The notes beneath the pieces were generated by a model that saw nothing but the letters and a program-made list of their open reading frames with translations, was not told the origin of the DNA and ran no database searches. A program made the position numbers and the translations under genes. A stretch of DNA of 64,000 bases from Vibrio sp. 99-70-13A1 (GTDB taxonomy: Bacteria > Pseudomonadota > Gammaproteobacteria > Enterobacterales > Vibrionaceae): positions 36,307 through 100,306 of the forward strand of contig NZ_VTXD01000017.1 of NCBI RefSeq assembly GCF_013114625.1, written 5' to 3'. This document shows, in pieces, positions 18,702 to 27,566 of this stretch (positions within the stretch are counted from its first letter, which is position 1; the number at the start of each line of letters is the position of its first letter).

Positions 18702-19802
18702 CTAAGCTCGATAATGAACGAATGAACTTCTTGTCGTCATTTTGGTTTTCTTTGCGCTGTACATTGCTGAGTCGGCTGCTGAAACAAGAGACTCCATATC
18801 AATGAGTACTGCATCATTGAATGCGATGCCAATTGATAATCCAACTTCTACTTCTTCACCGTCTATTTCAATTGGTTTGTGAACCTCATCAATTATGCGC
18901 TGAGAGATATTTGAAGCGGCTTTTTCATTAATGCCATCTATAGCGACTAGAAACTCATCACCACCAATTCTTGCACATATATCAACTGATTTGACACTTG
19001 ATGAAATACGGTTTGCGATTATCTTTAATAGCTGGTCTCCTGCATCGTGCCCAAGGGTGTCATTGACTTCCTTAAAGCCATTCATATCCATAAATAGGCA
19101 ACACAATTTCTTTTTATCCGCAATTCGCTTACTCATTAGCTCGTTACAGTGCTTCCTATTCGATAAGCCTGTCAGTGCATCCTTTCTGGAAACTTCTTTC
19201 ACTCTTTTCAACATAACTGCCATAAAAGCCAGTGAGCAAAGCATAAAAAGGGAAGCAATAGTGACGCTGTAATGGAAAACAATTTCTCGCCTGTCGAGTG
19301 CTCTACGTTCTTTCAAGAATTTATCAAACTGTCCACCCTTGAGCTGGAATCGAACAACGGATGCGTAATTCATTTTAATGTTATTGATAGCGGCAAGAGT
19401 CGCCAGTTTTGACTCTTTGCTATTTTTTGTATCAGCAGCTGACTCTGAATAGACGATTTCTAATGTATTGATACTTTCTTCTAATTCGTGTTTTGCGACA
19501 ACTCTAAGGCTCTCGATAACGTGTGGGCTGGTGGTTAGAAAATCGTAGGTCACGTATATAAAATCAATACTATTAGCTTCTGTAGTACCTTGCTCTATGA
19601 GCATAGCATTCAGAACCTTGGACTCGTACTTGTACACTTCTTTTATGAACCGCCACGAAGCCCAGTATGAAGCTCTTGTTTCGTCAATATAGCCAATGAA
19701 CTGTTCTTCTTTAGCGATTTGCGCTTTATGGATGGAATTAAGAGTGACAAAGAAAACAGACAGTGAAAATAAGATTCCAACGATGATTAAAATTCTTCTC
19801 AC
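18702..19802 (-). CDS. Membrane diguanylate cyclase (GGDEF)
   Basis: A 366-residue inner-membrane protein that should make cyclic di-GMP. It has membrane segments at about 5-23 and 176-198 around a helical periplasmic domain, then a complete GGDEF domain (200-360): DALTGLSNRKHCNELM, CLFMDMNGFKEVNDTLGHDAG, ARIGGDEFLVAIDG (GGDEF at 280-284) and ADSAMYSAKK. The inhibitory RxxD motif is replaced by KSVD, so product inhibition through that site is unlikely. It starts nine bases after the stop of a periplasmic SUOX-like protein gene and the two form an operon. Confidence 0.93.
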   Translation of the reverse strand: MRRILIIVGILFSLSVFFVTLNSIHKAQIAKEEQFIGYIDETRASYWASWRFIKEVYKYESKVLNAMLIEQGTTEANSIDFIYVTYDFLTTSPHVIESLRVVAKHELEESINTLEIVYSESAADTKNSKESKLATLAAINNIKMNYASVVRFQLKGGQFDKFLKERRALDRREIVFHYSVTIASLFMLCSLAFMAVMLKRVKEVSRKDALTGLSNRKHCNELMSKRIADKKKLCCLFMDMNGFKEVNDTLGHDAGDQLLKIIANRISSSVKSVDICARIGGDEFLVAIDGINEKAASNISQRIIDEVHKPIEIDGEEVEVGLSIGIAFNDAVLIDMESLVSAADSAMYSAKKTKMTTRSSFVHYRA

Positions 19803-19811
19803 TTTTGCTTC

Positions 19812-20297
19812 CTATTTTATGATCTTGAAGTCGCTGACAAACCAGACTTGATCGTAAGCAATGTCCAGGAGGTTGTTACCTTGAGATTTGTCGGTGAAGT
19901 TTAAGATTAGGGTAATTGGCCCTTTTTGACGAACTGAGATTCGTTTTCCGTTTCTCTTGAAAGTGACGAAATATTGCTTATCTAATAAAGATGCTTGGGG
20001 TATCTCAACTGCATAATCATTAAGAGCTGTGACTTTTATACCGCTGATATTTTGTACATCATAGCCGGACATTTTGACTAAATCGTTTAAGTATATTCCG
20101 TCATAGACATCTTCTTGCTCTCTCCATGGAGTAACGGTAGTCATTTTTTCTGTTGGTAGGTTTTCTAGCTGTTCAATTGAATAGCGAGTTATTTTTTCAT
20201 TGATGTTGTTAGTTACAGAAAGATCACTGGCCAATAAAGAAATAGGGAAAAAAGTTAACGCAGACAGGGTCGCCTTTATCATTTTAATCTTGGTCAT
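19812..20297 (-). CDS. Periplasmic protein with molybdopterin-oxidoreductase-like (SUOX) fold
   Basis: A 161-residue exported protein (signal peptide about 1-23, cut near LLASDL). The pattern SIEQLENLPTEKMTTVTPW, then YDGIYLNDLVKMSGYDV, VTALNDYAVEIP and a final VWFVSDFKI resembles the molybdopterin-binding domain of sulfite-oxidase-like proteins. The cofactor Cys is absent, so it is probably a ligand-binding rather than catalytic version. Nine bases separate it from the GGDEF gene, suggesting that it is the periplasmic input for that cyclase. Confidence 0.7.
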   Translation of the reverse strand: MTKIKMIKATLSALTFFPISLLASDLSVTNNINEKITRYSIEQLENLPTEKMTTVTPWREQEDVYDGIYLNDLVKMSGYDVQNISGIKVTALNDYAVEIPQASLLDKQYFVTFKRNGKRISVRQKGPITLILNFTDKSQGNNLLDIAYDQVWFVSDFKIIK

Positions 20298-20621
20298 ATT
20301 ATTTACTCATTCTGTAACAGTGTGAATTATTTTGTCGCATTTTAGGTGTAAGGCGCCATGTTACATAAAAAATAGAAGACAGCATATACTATTTTTGATC
20401 TCGTTAAATTTACTCTTAAACTACTAGTACAAAAACTAGGGGCTGACACGTTATTTTTCACGCTATAGCCAAATATCCCATCATAACTTAATGGATTTTA
20501 TATTCTAATTGATTGAAATTTAGTATGAATTCTTTAAGTAAGCTTTAAGGGGGTGTCATATAAGCAAAATGACAAGTGTGCGTTTTTATGTATAATCACC
20601 AGGCATTATGGAGAGGGAAAT
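20298..20621. other. Gene-free divergent promoter region
   Basis: About 320 AT-rich bases between the minus-strand SUOX-like/GGDEF operon and the plus-strand TetR gene. It should contain both promoters. No gene or clear operator is seen. Confidence 0.4.
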
Positions 20622-21080
20622 ATGCCAAGAGTTAACAGAGCAACTTCAGACAAAACTAAGGAACGGATTATTGAGACAGCGGTTCGTATCGTACTCAATG
20701 ATGGTTTTGAACACCTTACTTTTACGAACATAGCCAAAGAAGCTAATGTTAGCCGTTCCAGTACCAACACCCATTTCAAAAATAAAGAAGAGTTAATTGA
20801 GGCTATCAAACCTAAAGTGGGTGAGGTAATTGTTCCTTTATTTTGCTATGAAAGCCCAGAAAAATTCTTAGAGTCATGGAAGAAAGTCTACTCAACAGAC
20901 CATCACGCTCAAAAGCTTCTTTACAATACTCGCAATTTAGTAAGTTCGAGTGATGGTATTAAAGGGCTAATCAGCTTGATTCAAGGTGAAGACCGAGAAA
21001 AAGTAGAAGAAGTGGTGTTGTACTGTATTGGTTATTCTATGTACAAAGGCATTTACGGTCAAAAGCCTGAACCAGCCTAA
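20622..21080 (+). CDS. TetR family transcriptional regulator
   Basis: A 152-residue regulator with a TetR-type N-terminal DNA-binding domain: ERIIETAVRIVLNDGFEHLT, then NIAKEANVSRSSTNTHFKNK and EELIEAIKP. The C-terminal ligand part is short for the family (about 100 residues). The ATG at 20622 has a strong GGAGAGGG site; 23 codons of open frame before it are ignored. Its target is not evident: the next gene is a LysR gene on the opposite strand. Confidence 0.83.
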   Translation: MPRVNRATSDKTKERIIETAVRIVLNDGFEHLTFTNIAKEANVSRSSTNTHFKNKEELIEAIKPKVGEVIVPLFCYESPEKFLESWKKVYSTDHHAQKLLYNTRNLVSSSDGIKGLISLIQGEDREKVEEVVLYCIGYSMYKGIYGQKPEPA

Positions 21081-21300
21081 AGACCAAGATAATATAGTCT
21101 GCTCATACTATCTGCCCTATAAGCTGATGCTTAGTTTTATTTTGTTTAATAGAAAATTTGTGTAAGCCGTCAATTTAGAGGGCATGATTGGCGGAGTATT
21201 GTTTGAATATACGCTCTTACATAACTTGATGGTTCTTTCTTTACCTAATTTACTGTGTTTGACCTTTTTTCCCAAAGCCACCTTACCTTATTTGGTCCAT

Positions 21301-22224
21301 TTAACTCTTCAATATGTCTTTCTGCTTGAGTTGAGAAAGAATCTCTGCGGTTTTCTCGCGGAATAAATCTCTTAGCAAGCGAACCGTTGGTGTGATGGAT
21401 TGACGACTTGGACATACTAGCCATAATTCGGTAGGTGTAGGTTTGAAAGTTGGCATAACATTGACAACATCACCGGCAAGCAAGTGACTCGAAATATCTA
21501 AGCAAGATTTGATTGCAATTCCTTTCCCTGCAATACACCAGCGTCTAACTAGGTCGCCATCGTTCGACGCACGATTCCCTTTTAACTTCACTTTATGATC
21601 TTGCTTGCCATCGTTAAACACCCATTCATCTTGCAATATGTCATGCAGTTGATAAAGCAAACTATTGTGTTCTGCTAAGTCACTAGGTTGGTTTGGGGTG
21701 CTCATCTTTGCCAGGTATTCAGGAGTCGCACATAATATTCTAGGTACATCGCATATTTTAAACCCATACATGTTGGCGTCAGTCGGGGAGCCGTAACGCA
21801 GCGCCATATCAACGGAATCGCGATAGAAATCGATATTACTGTCACTGATGCTGGTACGAAGCGTTGCCTTTGGGTATTCAAGCAGAAATTCATCAAGCCA
21901 AGGAGTAATGAGGTTACGTCCTAGATCTGATGAAAGTGCAATTCGGATCTCACCATCAACAATTCCAAGCTCTTCTTGCATGCTAAGTTTTGCTTGGCCC
22001 AATATTTTTAAGGCTTGCTCGCATTCAGGTAAATAACGTTCACCTGCTGAAGAGAGTCTTAAATGGCGAGTGGTTCTTACAAACAATTCAGCACCCAGTG
22101 CGGCTTCAACCCGTTTAACCGCGGCGCTCGCGGTGGCAGTACGCATGTCTAGGTTGGTTGCTGCTGCGGTAATACTACGAAATTCTGCCACTTTTAAAAT
22201 GACTTGTAAGTCTTCCAGAAGCAT
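21301..22224 (-). CDS. LysR family transcriptional regulator
   Basis: A 307-residue LTTR: winged helix at 1-60 (LEDLQVILKVAEFRSITAAA, AVKRVEAALGAELFVRTTRHL) and a substrate-binding effector domain (GEIRIALSSDLGRNLITPWL, VDMALRYG). It is divergent from the monooxygenase/MRJP-like operon starting at 22473, so it most likely controls those genes from the 248-base gap between them. The effector is unknown. Confidence 0.9.
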   Translation of the reverse strand: MLLEDLQVILKVAEFRSITAAATNLDMRTATASAAVKRVEAALGAELFVRTTRHLRLSSAGERYLPECEQALKILGQAKLSMQEELGIVDGEIRIALSSDLGRNLITPWLDEFLLEYPKATLRTSISDSNIDFYRDSVDMALRYGSPTDANMYGFKICDVPRILCATPEYLAKMSTPNQPSDLAEHNSLLYQLHDILQDEWVFNDGKQDHKVKLKGNRASNDGDLVRRWCIAGKGIAIKSCLDISSHLLAGDVVNVMPTFKPTPTELWLVCPSRQSITPTVRLLRDLFREKTAEILSQLKQKDILKS

Positions 22225-22472
22225 ATTATCTACTCGTGTTTGATAATGTTCTAAACATTGTATTGAAATATTTTCTAATCACAAAGCGGCTTAATCCAAC
22301 TTTATTCCTTCCAAACTAACTTCATACGCTTAATTGTCAAAATATATTTGATAATAATTCAAATGTAAGGCTGTTTTTCGTTAGTAATAATCTAACTACT
22401 ATGTGTTCATACCAACAACGCACTGCAGTCACAAACTGCATCAATGAAGCAAAAAGCCAAAAGGAACACATC

Positions 22473-22763
22473 ATGACTACATTAACTATCGTCGCAAACA
22501 TCGTTGCTAACCAAGACAGTGTAGAACTAGTAAAAGCAGAGCTGCTTAAGCTGATTGATATTACTCGTGCTGAAGAAGGCTGCATCAATTACGACCTACA
22601 TCAAGACAATGAAAACCCGGCTCATTTCACTTTCTATGAAAACTGGGTGTCACGCGAACTCTGGCAAGCTCATATGGGTAACCAACACCTAACGGATTAC
22701 ATGACAGCAACAGAAGGCGCAGTCGCAAGCTTTACCGTTAACGAAATGACCCAAATCGTTTAA
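22473..22763 (+). CDS. Antibiotic biosynthesis monooxygenase (ABM) domain protein
   Basis: A 96-residue cofactor-free ABM ferredoxin-like fold protein, of the YgiN quinol monooxygenase type: LTIVANIVANQDSVELVKAE, TRAEEGCINYDLHQDNENP, FTFYENWVSRELWQAHM. The ATG at 22473 is supported by an AAAGGAA site nine bases upstream. It is the first gene of an operon with the MRJP-like gene and is probably controlled by the divergent LysR gene; a role in handling reactive quinones or aldehydes is plausible but unproven. Confidence 0.88.
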   Translation: MTTLTIVANIVANQDSVELVKAELLKLIDITRAEEGCINYDLHQDNENPAHFTFYENWVSRELWQAHMGNQHLTDYMTATEGAVASFTVNEMTQIV

Positions 22764-22820
22764 CTGCTAGCAAAGAAGCAATTTGCGGACAACGATAAAC
22801 ACCACAGAATTAAATGATAT

Positions 22821-22836
22821 GCCTCCAGAAGGAGGC
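22821..22836 (+). repeat. Small hairpin before the MRJP-like gene
   Basis: GCCTCC-AGAA-GGAGGC forms a perfect six-pair stem 18 bases before the ATG at 22855. The GAGGA ribosome binding site lies just after it and is not in the stem. It may stabilise or cut the message. Confidence 0.45.
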
Positions 22837-22854
22837 GTAGATAGAGGATTTCTC

Positions 22855-23937
22855 ATGAAAAACGTAAAATCATTACTAGCATTAAGCACAGCTGTATTCT
22901 TTAACACAGCACAAGCAGCCGACATCGAAGTCGTCGCTCAGCTCGACGGCACTCGCCCAGGCAACATTACTGTTACGGAACAAGGTCGCACTTTCCTTTC
23001 GATGCAACCTCTTGATACACCTAAATTCCGTGTTGTTGAATTGATGGAGGATGGTTCAACAAAACCTTTCCCAACCAAAGATTGGGCTGATGGACCTGAA
23101 ACAGGGGAGGTTGGACTTTCTTCGGTTATCGGAATCGATAGCACAGAAGACGGTGTGGTTTGGATTTTGGACATGGGCAGCGCCGATGCGCCCGCACAAA
23201 TCGTTGCGTGGGACACCGTAAACAACACACTCTTTAAGCGTATCGAGATAAGCAAAGATGTCACTGTCGGCAATTCGTTCTTACAGGATTTCGCTTTAGA
23301 TACTAAGCGTAATCAGATGTACATTGCGGATACTACGCTTGGGAACTTGTTCGGTGAACCTGCACCCGCCTTCGTTGTGGTTGATTTAGACACGGGTAAA
23401 TCGCGCCGTGTGCTTGAGTCTTACAAAGCATTGCTTTCACCTGAGCATGATGTCGTTATCGATAGCTCATTAATGGGAGCGAAACGCGAAGATGGCAGTT
23501 CAGATGCTCTTTATCTAGGGTTGAATCCAATCACGATTGACTCGAAAAACGAGTGGTTATACTTCGGAACTGTAAACGGCAGTTCGATCTACCGACTACC
23601 CGCAGGGGCGCTTGCTAACGATAAACTGACTGACCAAGAGCTTGCTCAAGGCATCGAGTTTTACAGAGAGAAGCGTCCGAGTGATGGCATGATCATCGCG
23701 GATAACGGCGACATTTACGTTGGCGATGTTGAGAAGAATGCAGTGAGTATCGTAACAAAAGAGGGATTCAAGACTTTTGCTCACGACGACAAGTTACTGT
23801 CGTGGGCTGATGGTTTCTCAATCCAAGATGATTACCTGTACGTGACGCAAAACTCTCTGCACCTAAACTCTGCATTGAATGAAGGTGAAGAGGGCTCAAG
23901 CAAGCCATACCATGTGTTACGCATCAAAATGGATTAA
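22855..23937 (+). CDS. Yellow/major royal jelly-like (MRJP) periplasmic protein
   Basis: A 360-residue exported beta-propeller protein (signal peptide about 1-22, cut at AQAADIEV). Motifs typical of bacterial MRJP/yellow proteins are visible: VWILDMGSADAPAQIVAWD, FLQDFALDTKRNQMYIADT, AFVVVDLDTGKSRRVL, LNPITIDSKNEWLYFG and YVTQNSLH. The catalytic role of the family is not settled. The ATG at 22855 has a good GAGGA site. It is the second gene of the ABM operon and ends at a strong terminator. Confidence 0.88.
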   Translation: MKNVKSLLALSTAVFFNTAQAADIEVVAQLDGTRPGNITVTEQGRTFLSMQPLDTPKFRVVELMEDGSTKPFPTKDWADGPETGEVGLSSVIGIDSTEDGVVWILDMGSADAPAQIVAWDTVNNTLFKRIEISKDVTVGNSFLQDFALDTKRNQMYIADTTLGNLFGEPAPAFVVVDLDTGKSRRVLESYKALLSPEHDVVIDSSLMGAKREDGSSDALYLGLNPITIDSKNEWLYFGTVNGSSIYRLPAGALANDKLTDQELAQGIEFYREKRPSDGMIIADNGDIYVGDVEKNAVSIVTKEGFKTFAHDDKLLSWADGFSIQDDYLYVTQNSLHLNSALNEGEEGSSKPYHVLRIKMD

Positions 23938-23990
23938 TACTCTAGCGATCGAATGACCTCTGGTTATCTGATTTACAAAATTTTATTAAG

Positions 23991-24023
23991 CGCTATGTAT
24001 CTCAACGATACATAGCGTTTTTT
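23991..24023 (+). terminator. Rho-independent terminator of the ABM-MRJP operon
   Basis: Arms CGCTATGTAT (23991-24000) and ATACATAGCG (24008-24017), a seven-base loop and six T. Confidence 0.93.
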
Positions 24024-24097
24024 GCCTAGAGTTACTTAAGTAAGCTGCCCCAAAAGACATAAGCATGAAGCCTTCAAATGGCATCCTTCAATAAACA

Positions 24098-25009
24098 TTA
24101 GTTTTTAGCCGCAACTCTCAAAGCAAGAGCTTGCGGGTTCTTCTTTTTGGCTGGGTAGCGTAGTGCGTGCCTGATCACCCATTTGACTTCAGTGGATGCA
24201 CCTTGTTCAAGCCAGCCTTCACATAGTGTGAATACGAGTTGAGGGTGATCTTTTGCTATATCCCCAAGGTGATTAGCGACACTTCTTCTGACAAATAGTG
24301 ACTCGTCATCCTTCAGTGCATTAAGGAAAGGAAGTGTTGGTCGTGGGTCTTTGACAAAAGATTGAATTCTTTTACACCATGGTAGTTTTGGTCTAGTTCC
24401 TTCTGTACATAATCGTCTTATATTCGGACATTGATCATTGAGCCGTTTTTCAAGAACCGAGAGAGTTCGATCTTGCTGCGCAATGAGAAAAGGGCGGATC
24501 GCAAACTCTGCTGTGAAATGCTTCGTCAGCTTAAACATGGCATCCATCGATCTATCAAAAGGATCTTCTCCACCATTATTTGCTTTATCAAGCCCATATT
24601 CCGAAATGAAATAACTATGTGGCAAGTAGAAAAAACCTGAAAGCCCAAATTCTTCGCTGAAAGCTTCTTCTGGGGGAAATGAGTCCATTAAAATGGACAC
24701 GGCTTTACTATAGTTTTCAGGCAAGTGTGCCCTCAGTGCCTGAGAAACATGTTTACCCCTTACCATCAATGAAAGTGGTTCTAAGCCTGTTTTCGCTCTA
24801 ATGCAAAAAGCATCCACATCAAATTGGCGATAGACGTATAAAATATTAAAAGCTAAACACTCAATGGACCGATCATTAATTAACAGCTTAAGCGGTACAC
24901 CTTTAGTGATTGCCCTTGGCGCATCTGGAACTATGGGGGATCGTATCATTTTTGGGTACCTCCGAGAGTTCTCATCTAATGAAGGCAACCGACTGTTAGC
25001 TGCCTTCAT
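24098..25009 (-). CDS. DNA alkylation repair (HEAT-like, COG4335) protein
   Basis: A 303-residue protein of the AlkC/AlkD-related HEAT-repeat group, which recognise or remove alkylated bases. The C-terminal half is diagnostic: RRLCTEGTRPKLPWCKRIQ, FVKDPRPTLPFLNALKDDES, LFVRRSVANHLGDIAKDHP and VKWVIRHALRYPAKK. The first ~50 residues are basic and poorly conserved, so the true start could lie downstream of 25009. It precedes nothing obviously related; the ABM gene upstream is on the same strand 32 bases away. Confidence 0.8.
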   Translation of the reverse strand: MKAANSRLPSLDENSRRYPKMIRSPIVPDAPRAITKGVPLKLLINDRSIECLAFNILYVYRQFDVDAFCIRAKTGLEPLSLMVRGKHVSQALRAHLPENYSKAVSILMDSFPPEEAFSEEFGLSGFFYLPHSYFISEYGLDKANNGGEDPFDRSMDAMFKLTKHFTAEFAIRPFLIAQQDRTLSVLEKRLNDQCPNIRRLCTEGTRPKLPWCKRIQSFVKDPRPTLPFLNALKDDESLFVRRSVANHLGDIAKDHPQLVFTLCEGWLEQGASTEVKWVIRHALRYPAKKKNPQALALRVAAKN

Positions 25010-25041
25010 TTCTTAGGTTTTAAGTCTATTAATCGGTCTCA

Positions 25042-25359
25042 TCACTCGTACGTGATTAATGAAGTGTACGTCTCCATCGCTTCTTCTGGGTTATAGTCGG
25101 TGAGGTCCATTACTGAGAAGAACTTCGCTGCGGCTTCGCAACTTTGTTCTTTTTCTATGACATCTTCCATGTCTTCTCGGCTACGAAACTTAACGATATC
25201 TAGGTAGGTACCATCTACTTTTCGAACGAGTTCACGGCGTAATATCCCTGGATGATTAGCCACAAAATCTTTCTGAAAATCAGCGGATGCAGCTAATAGG
25301 TCGGCTTCTGTAAAACCTTCTGCGAGCGTTATTGGGGCAAAAATAGTAATGGCTGACAT
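25042..25359 (-). CDS. ABM-like dimeric alpha-beta barrel protein
   Basis: A 105-residue small protein resembling ABM/NIPSNAP-like folds: ITIFAPITLAEGFTEADLL, FVANHPGILRRELVRKVDG, YLDIVKFRSREDMEDVIEKE. An AAGGA site six bases upstream supports the start. It is divergent from a WYL-domain regulator 77 bases away, which probably controls it, and may share a transcript with the DNA repair gene. Confidence 0.72.
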   Translation of the reverse strand: MSAITIFAPITLAEGFTEADLLAASADFQKDFVANHPGILRRELVRKVDGTYLDIVKFRSREDMEDVIEKEQSCEAAAKFFSVMDLTDYNPEEAMETYTSLITYE

Positions 25360-25436
25360 AGTAATTCCTTATCTTGAGTTGCTGTTACTGTTTTCAGTGT
25401 ATTTATAAATATGCCAATTCATGTCATATTAAATAA

Positions 25437-26165
25437 ATGACCAATACTAATACTCGAATTAAGCGGCTAGAAAAGCTGGCGGCTGATCTCAAGCAAGATC
25501 ACTTGTGTACACAGAAAGAGCTGGCTACGCTCCATGGTGTGAGTGAGCGTACAATTGCTAGAGATATTCAGTTATTAAGAGAGCAAGGAATCCCTATTGA
25601 CGCTGATCGTGGTCGAGGTGGGGGAGTGCGAGTAGACCGAAATTGGGGCGTTGGCCGGTTGAATCTCAGTTATATTGAAGCTGTTGAACTGATGATAAGT
25701 ATGGCGATAGCAGAGCAAATGGGCTCACCGCTTTTTTTAACAAATCTTGCAGCGATTAAGCGGCAGCTTGAAGCGTCATTATCATCAGATAAGCGTAGAA
25801 AAGTGAGCGGGTTAAAATCAAGAATACTTATAGGTGAGACGGCATCAACAGACGTGCAGGGTGGTGTTACGGTCACTGATTTAACTGTCCAACAACAGCT
25901 GCAACTGAGTTTCCTTGAGAAAACTTCTCTTCGTATAAGCTATCGCGCCGAAAATGGTGATGTCACTTTCCGAGAAATCGAGCCTCATTATTTGTTGCTT
26001 AATTACCCCGTTTGGTACGTCGTTGCTTATGATCATTTGAGAGATGCACCTCGTACATTTCGTTGTGACAGAATTGTATCGACATCGTCGACCAGCAACC
26101 ATTTTAGATTACTCGATAAAGCATATTTCCAGCAGATCCTTGAATGGCACAAATCGGCAAAATGA
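25437..26165 (+). CDS. HTH/WYL-domain transcriptional regulator
   Basis: A 242-residue regulator: N-terminal HTH of the HTH_11/DeoR type (KELATLHGVSERTIARDIQL, LREQGIPIDADRGRGGGVRV), a central helical region and a C-terminal WYL domain (SFLEKTSLRISYRAENGDV, IEPHYLLLNYPVWYVVAYD, RTFRCDRI). WYL domains bind nucleotides or nucleic acid and often act in stress regulation. Divergent from the ABM-like gene, it is the likely regulator of that gene. Confidence 0.87.
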   Translation: MTNTNTRIKRLEKLAADLKQDHLCTQKELATLHGVSERTIARDIQLLREQGIPIDADRGRGGGVRVDRNWGVGRLNLSYIEAVELMISMAIAEQMGSPLFLTNLAAIKRQLEASLSSDKRRKVSGLKSRILIGETASTDVQGGVTVTDLTVQQQLQLSFLEKTSLRISYRAENGDVTFREIEPHYLLLNYPVWYVVAYDHLRDAPRTFRCDRIVSTSSTSNHFRLLDKAYFQQILEWHKSAK

Positions 26166-26250
26166 TCGAGTTGCTCTATTTTTAAATCTTATTTAGAGCG
26201 AATGTAATCTAAAGAACCTTGTCCTATAAAACCTGGTCCCTATGAAATTT

Positions 26251-26292
26251 TACCCCTATAAAATCTTGTGTATTAACGATTTAATAGGGGTA
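26251..26292. repeat. 15-base inverted repeat
   Basis: Left arm TACCCCTATAAAATC (26251-26265), right arm GATTTAATAGGGGTA (26278-26292), one mismatch, 12-base spacer. It lies between the converging WYL and chromate-transporter genes. No T-run follows, so termination is only one possible role. Two further partial CCTATRAAA copies lie just before it. Confidence 0.6.
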
Positions 26293-26347
26293 GTGGTAGC
26301 ATGTTAAAGTGCCGTTTATCGAGCTTTAGATGATATTCATCAATGCT

Positions 26348-26881
26348 CTAAGATCCTAGGAAGAGCGCACCATAAACTAATCCACTTGAGATAACCCATG
26401 TTGGATGAATCTTGAGCTTTTCTAGAGTCACAGCGGCGAAAATAAACAATAGAACAAAATGGGTAATACCTGCATCCATTCCAGATACAACCAACTTATA
26501 AGTTAAGATTGCCATCAGCGCAGCAATCACAGGTAAAACCCAGGCACTCAATGCTTTTACTTTGGGAGCATTTCTGTATTTATAGAGAATACTCATGGCG
26601 ATGATCATAATTAAAATAGTCGGTGCAGCCGTTGCAAATACCGCTAAGAATGCCCCCCAAACACCACCCACTTCGTAACCAATGTAACCAGCCATCTTAG
26701 TTGCAATAGGGCTTGGTAATGCATTTCCTAGTGCTAAAACCTCTGCAAACCCTGTTGCGTCCATCCAATTATATTGGCCAACGACTTGCGCTTCTATGAG
26801 AGGAATAATTGCAGGGCCACCACCATATCCCACAATGTTTGGGATAAAGAAAGCTAGGAAGATATCAATATAGAGTTGCAT
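26348..26881 (-). CDS. Chromate transporter, second half-size subunit
   Basis: A 177-residue single-domain CHR protein with five or six membrane segments: FIPNIVGYGGGPAIIPLIE, GFAEVLALGNALPSPIATKM, AGYIGYEVGGVWGAFLAVFA. Short-chain CHR proteins work as pairs of opposite topology to export chromate or a related oxyanion. It begins two bases after the stop of the first subunit, with a strong GAAGGAGGG site. It lacks a fused second domain, which is normal for this class. Confidence 0.92.
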   Translation of the reverse strand: MQLYIDIFLAFFIPNIVGYGGGPAIIPLIEAQVVGQYNWMDATGFAEVLALGNALPSPIATKMAGYIGYEVGGVWGAFLAVFATAAPTILIMIIAMSILYKYRNAPKVKALSAWVLPVIAALMAILTYKLVVSGMDAGITHFVLLFIFAAVTLEKLKIHPTWVISSGLVYGALFLGS

Positions 26882-26883
26882 GT

Positions 26884-27453
26884 TTATCCCTCCTTCTCAT
26901 TGGTTTGAAGTGTAGGCTTCTTATCAGGTTTGACTAATACGCCAGCGAGCACCGCTGCCACAATCAGACCCGGATGGACATTGAATACAAGGATTAGCAC
27001 CAAAGAAGCTATGGATAATAATCCGGTTGCCAATGTGCCTACCGCTTTATGTCCTTTCAAGAAAAAGTCATAACAAAGTTTTGCCATCATCCAAGTAACA
27101 ATAGGAACTACACCCATCGCCATGCCTGCAACCCATGGGGTATCACGGTATTCGTTGATTAAACCAAGCCCAGCGATCATCACAATGATCAAAGGAACTA
27201 TAGTCGCTATGACGGCATTAATGCATCCAGTAATTCCAGCAACCTTATAGCCGATATAACCTGCCATTTTTGTCGCAATAGGACCAGGTAAAGTGTTGCC
27301 AATCGCTAATACATTGCTGAATTCCGCATCAGTCATCCATTTATAGTTATCGACGACCTCTTTATGAACAAGTGGAATCATGGTTGGTCCGCCGCCAAAT
27401 CCAAAAATCCCAATACGAAAGAAGGCATTGAATAAATCTGTTTGTGTTTTCAT
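26884..27453 (-). CDS. Chromate transporter, first half-size subunit
   Basis: A 189-residue CHR domain: IGIFGFGGGPTMIPLVHKE, FSNVLAIGNTLPGPIATKM and AGYIGYKVAGITGCINAV. The ATG at 27453 has an AAGGAT site; 23 codons of open frame upstream are dismissed. Together with the following gene it makes a heterodimeric transporter. The divergent GntR-type gene at 27567 is its probable regulator. The true substrate could be an anion other than chromate. Confidence 0.92.
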   Translation of the reverse strand: MKTQTDLFNAFFRIGIFGFGGGPTMIPLVHKEVVDNYKWMTDAEFSNVLAIGNTLPGPIATKMAGYIGYKVAGITGCINAVIATIVPLIIVMIAGLGLINEYRDTPWVAGMAMGVVPIVTWMMAKLCYDFFLKGHKAVGTLATGLLSIASLVLILVFNVHPGLIVAAVLAGVLVKPDKKPTLQTNEKEG

Positions 27454-27566
27454 GTCATCCTTGCTGTTATGTCTATTTTTAAAATAATCGATTATTTTAA
27501 AATGATTCAACAAATTAATCATATGATGTTAAAATAGTCAACAGTAGTGATTAAGGGAATGAAATA

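Noticed and set aside
21184..21366. 60-codon plus-strand frame between TetR and LysR genes
   Set aside because: Overlaps the LysR 3' end on the other strand, has no family signal and no ribosome binding site.
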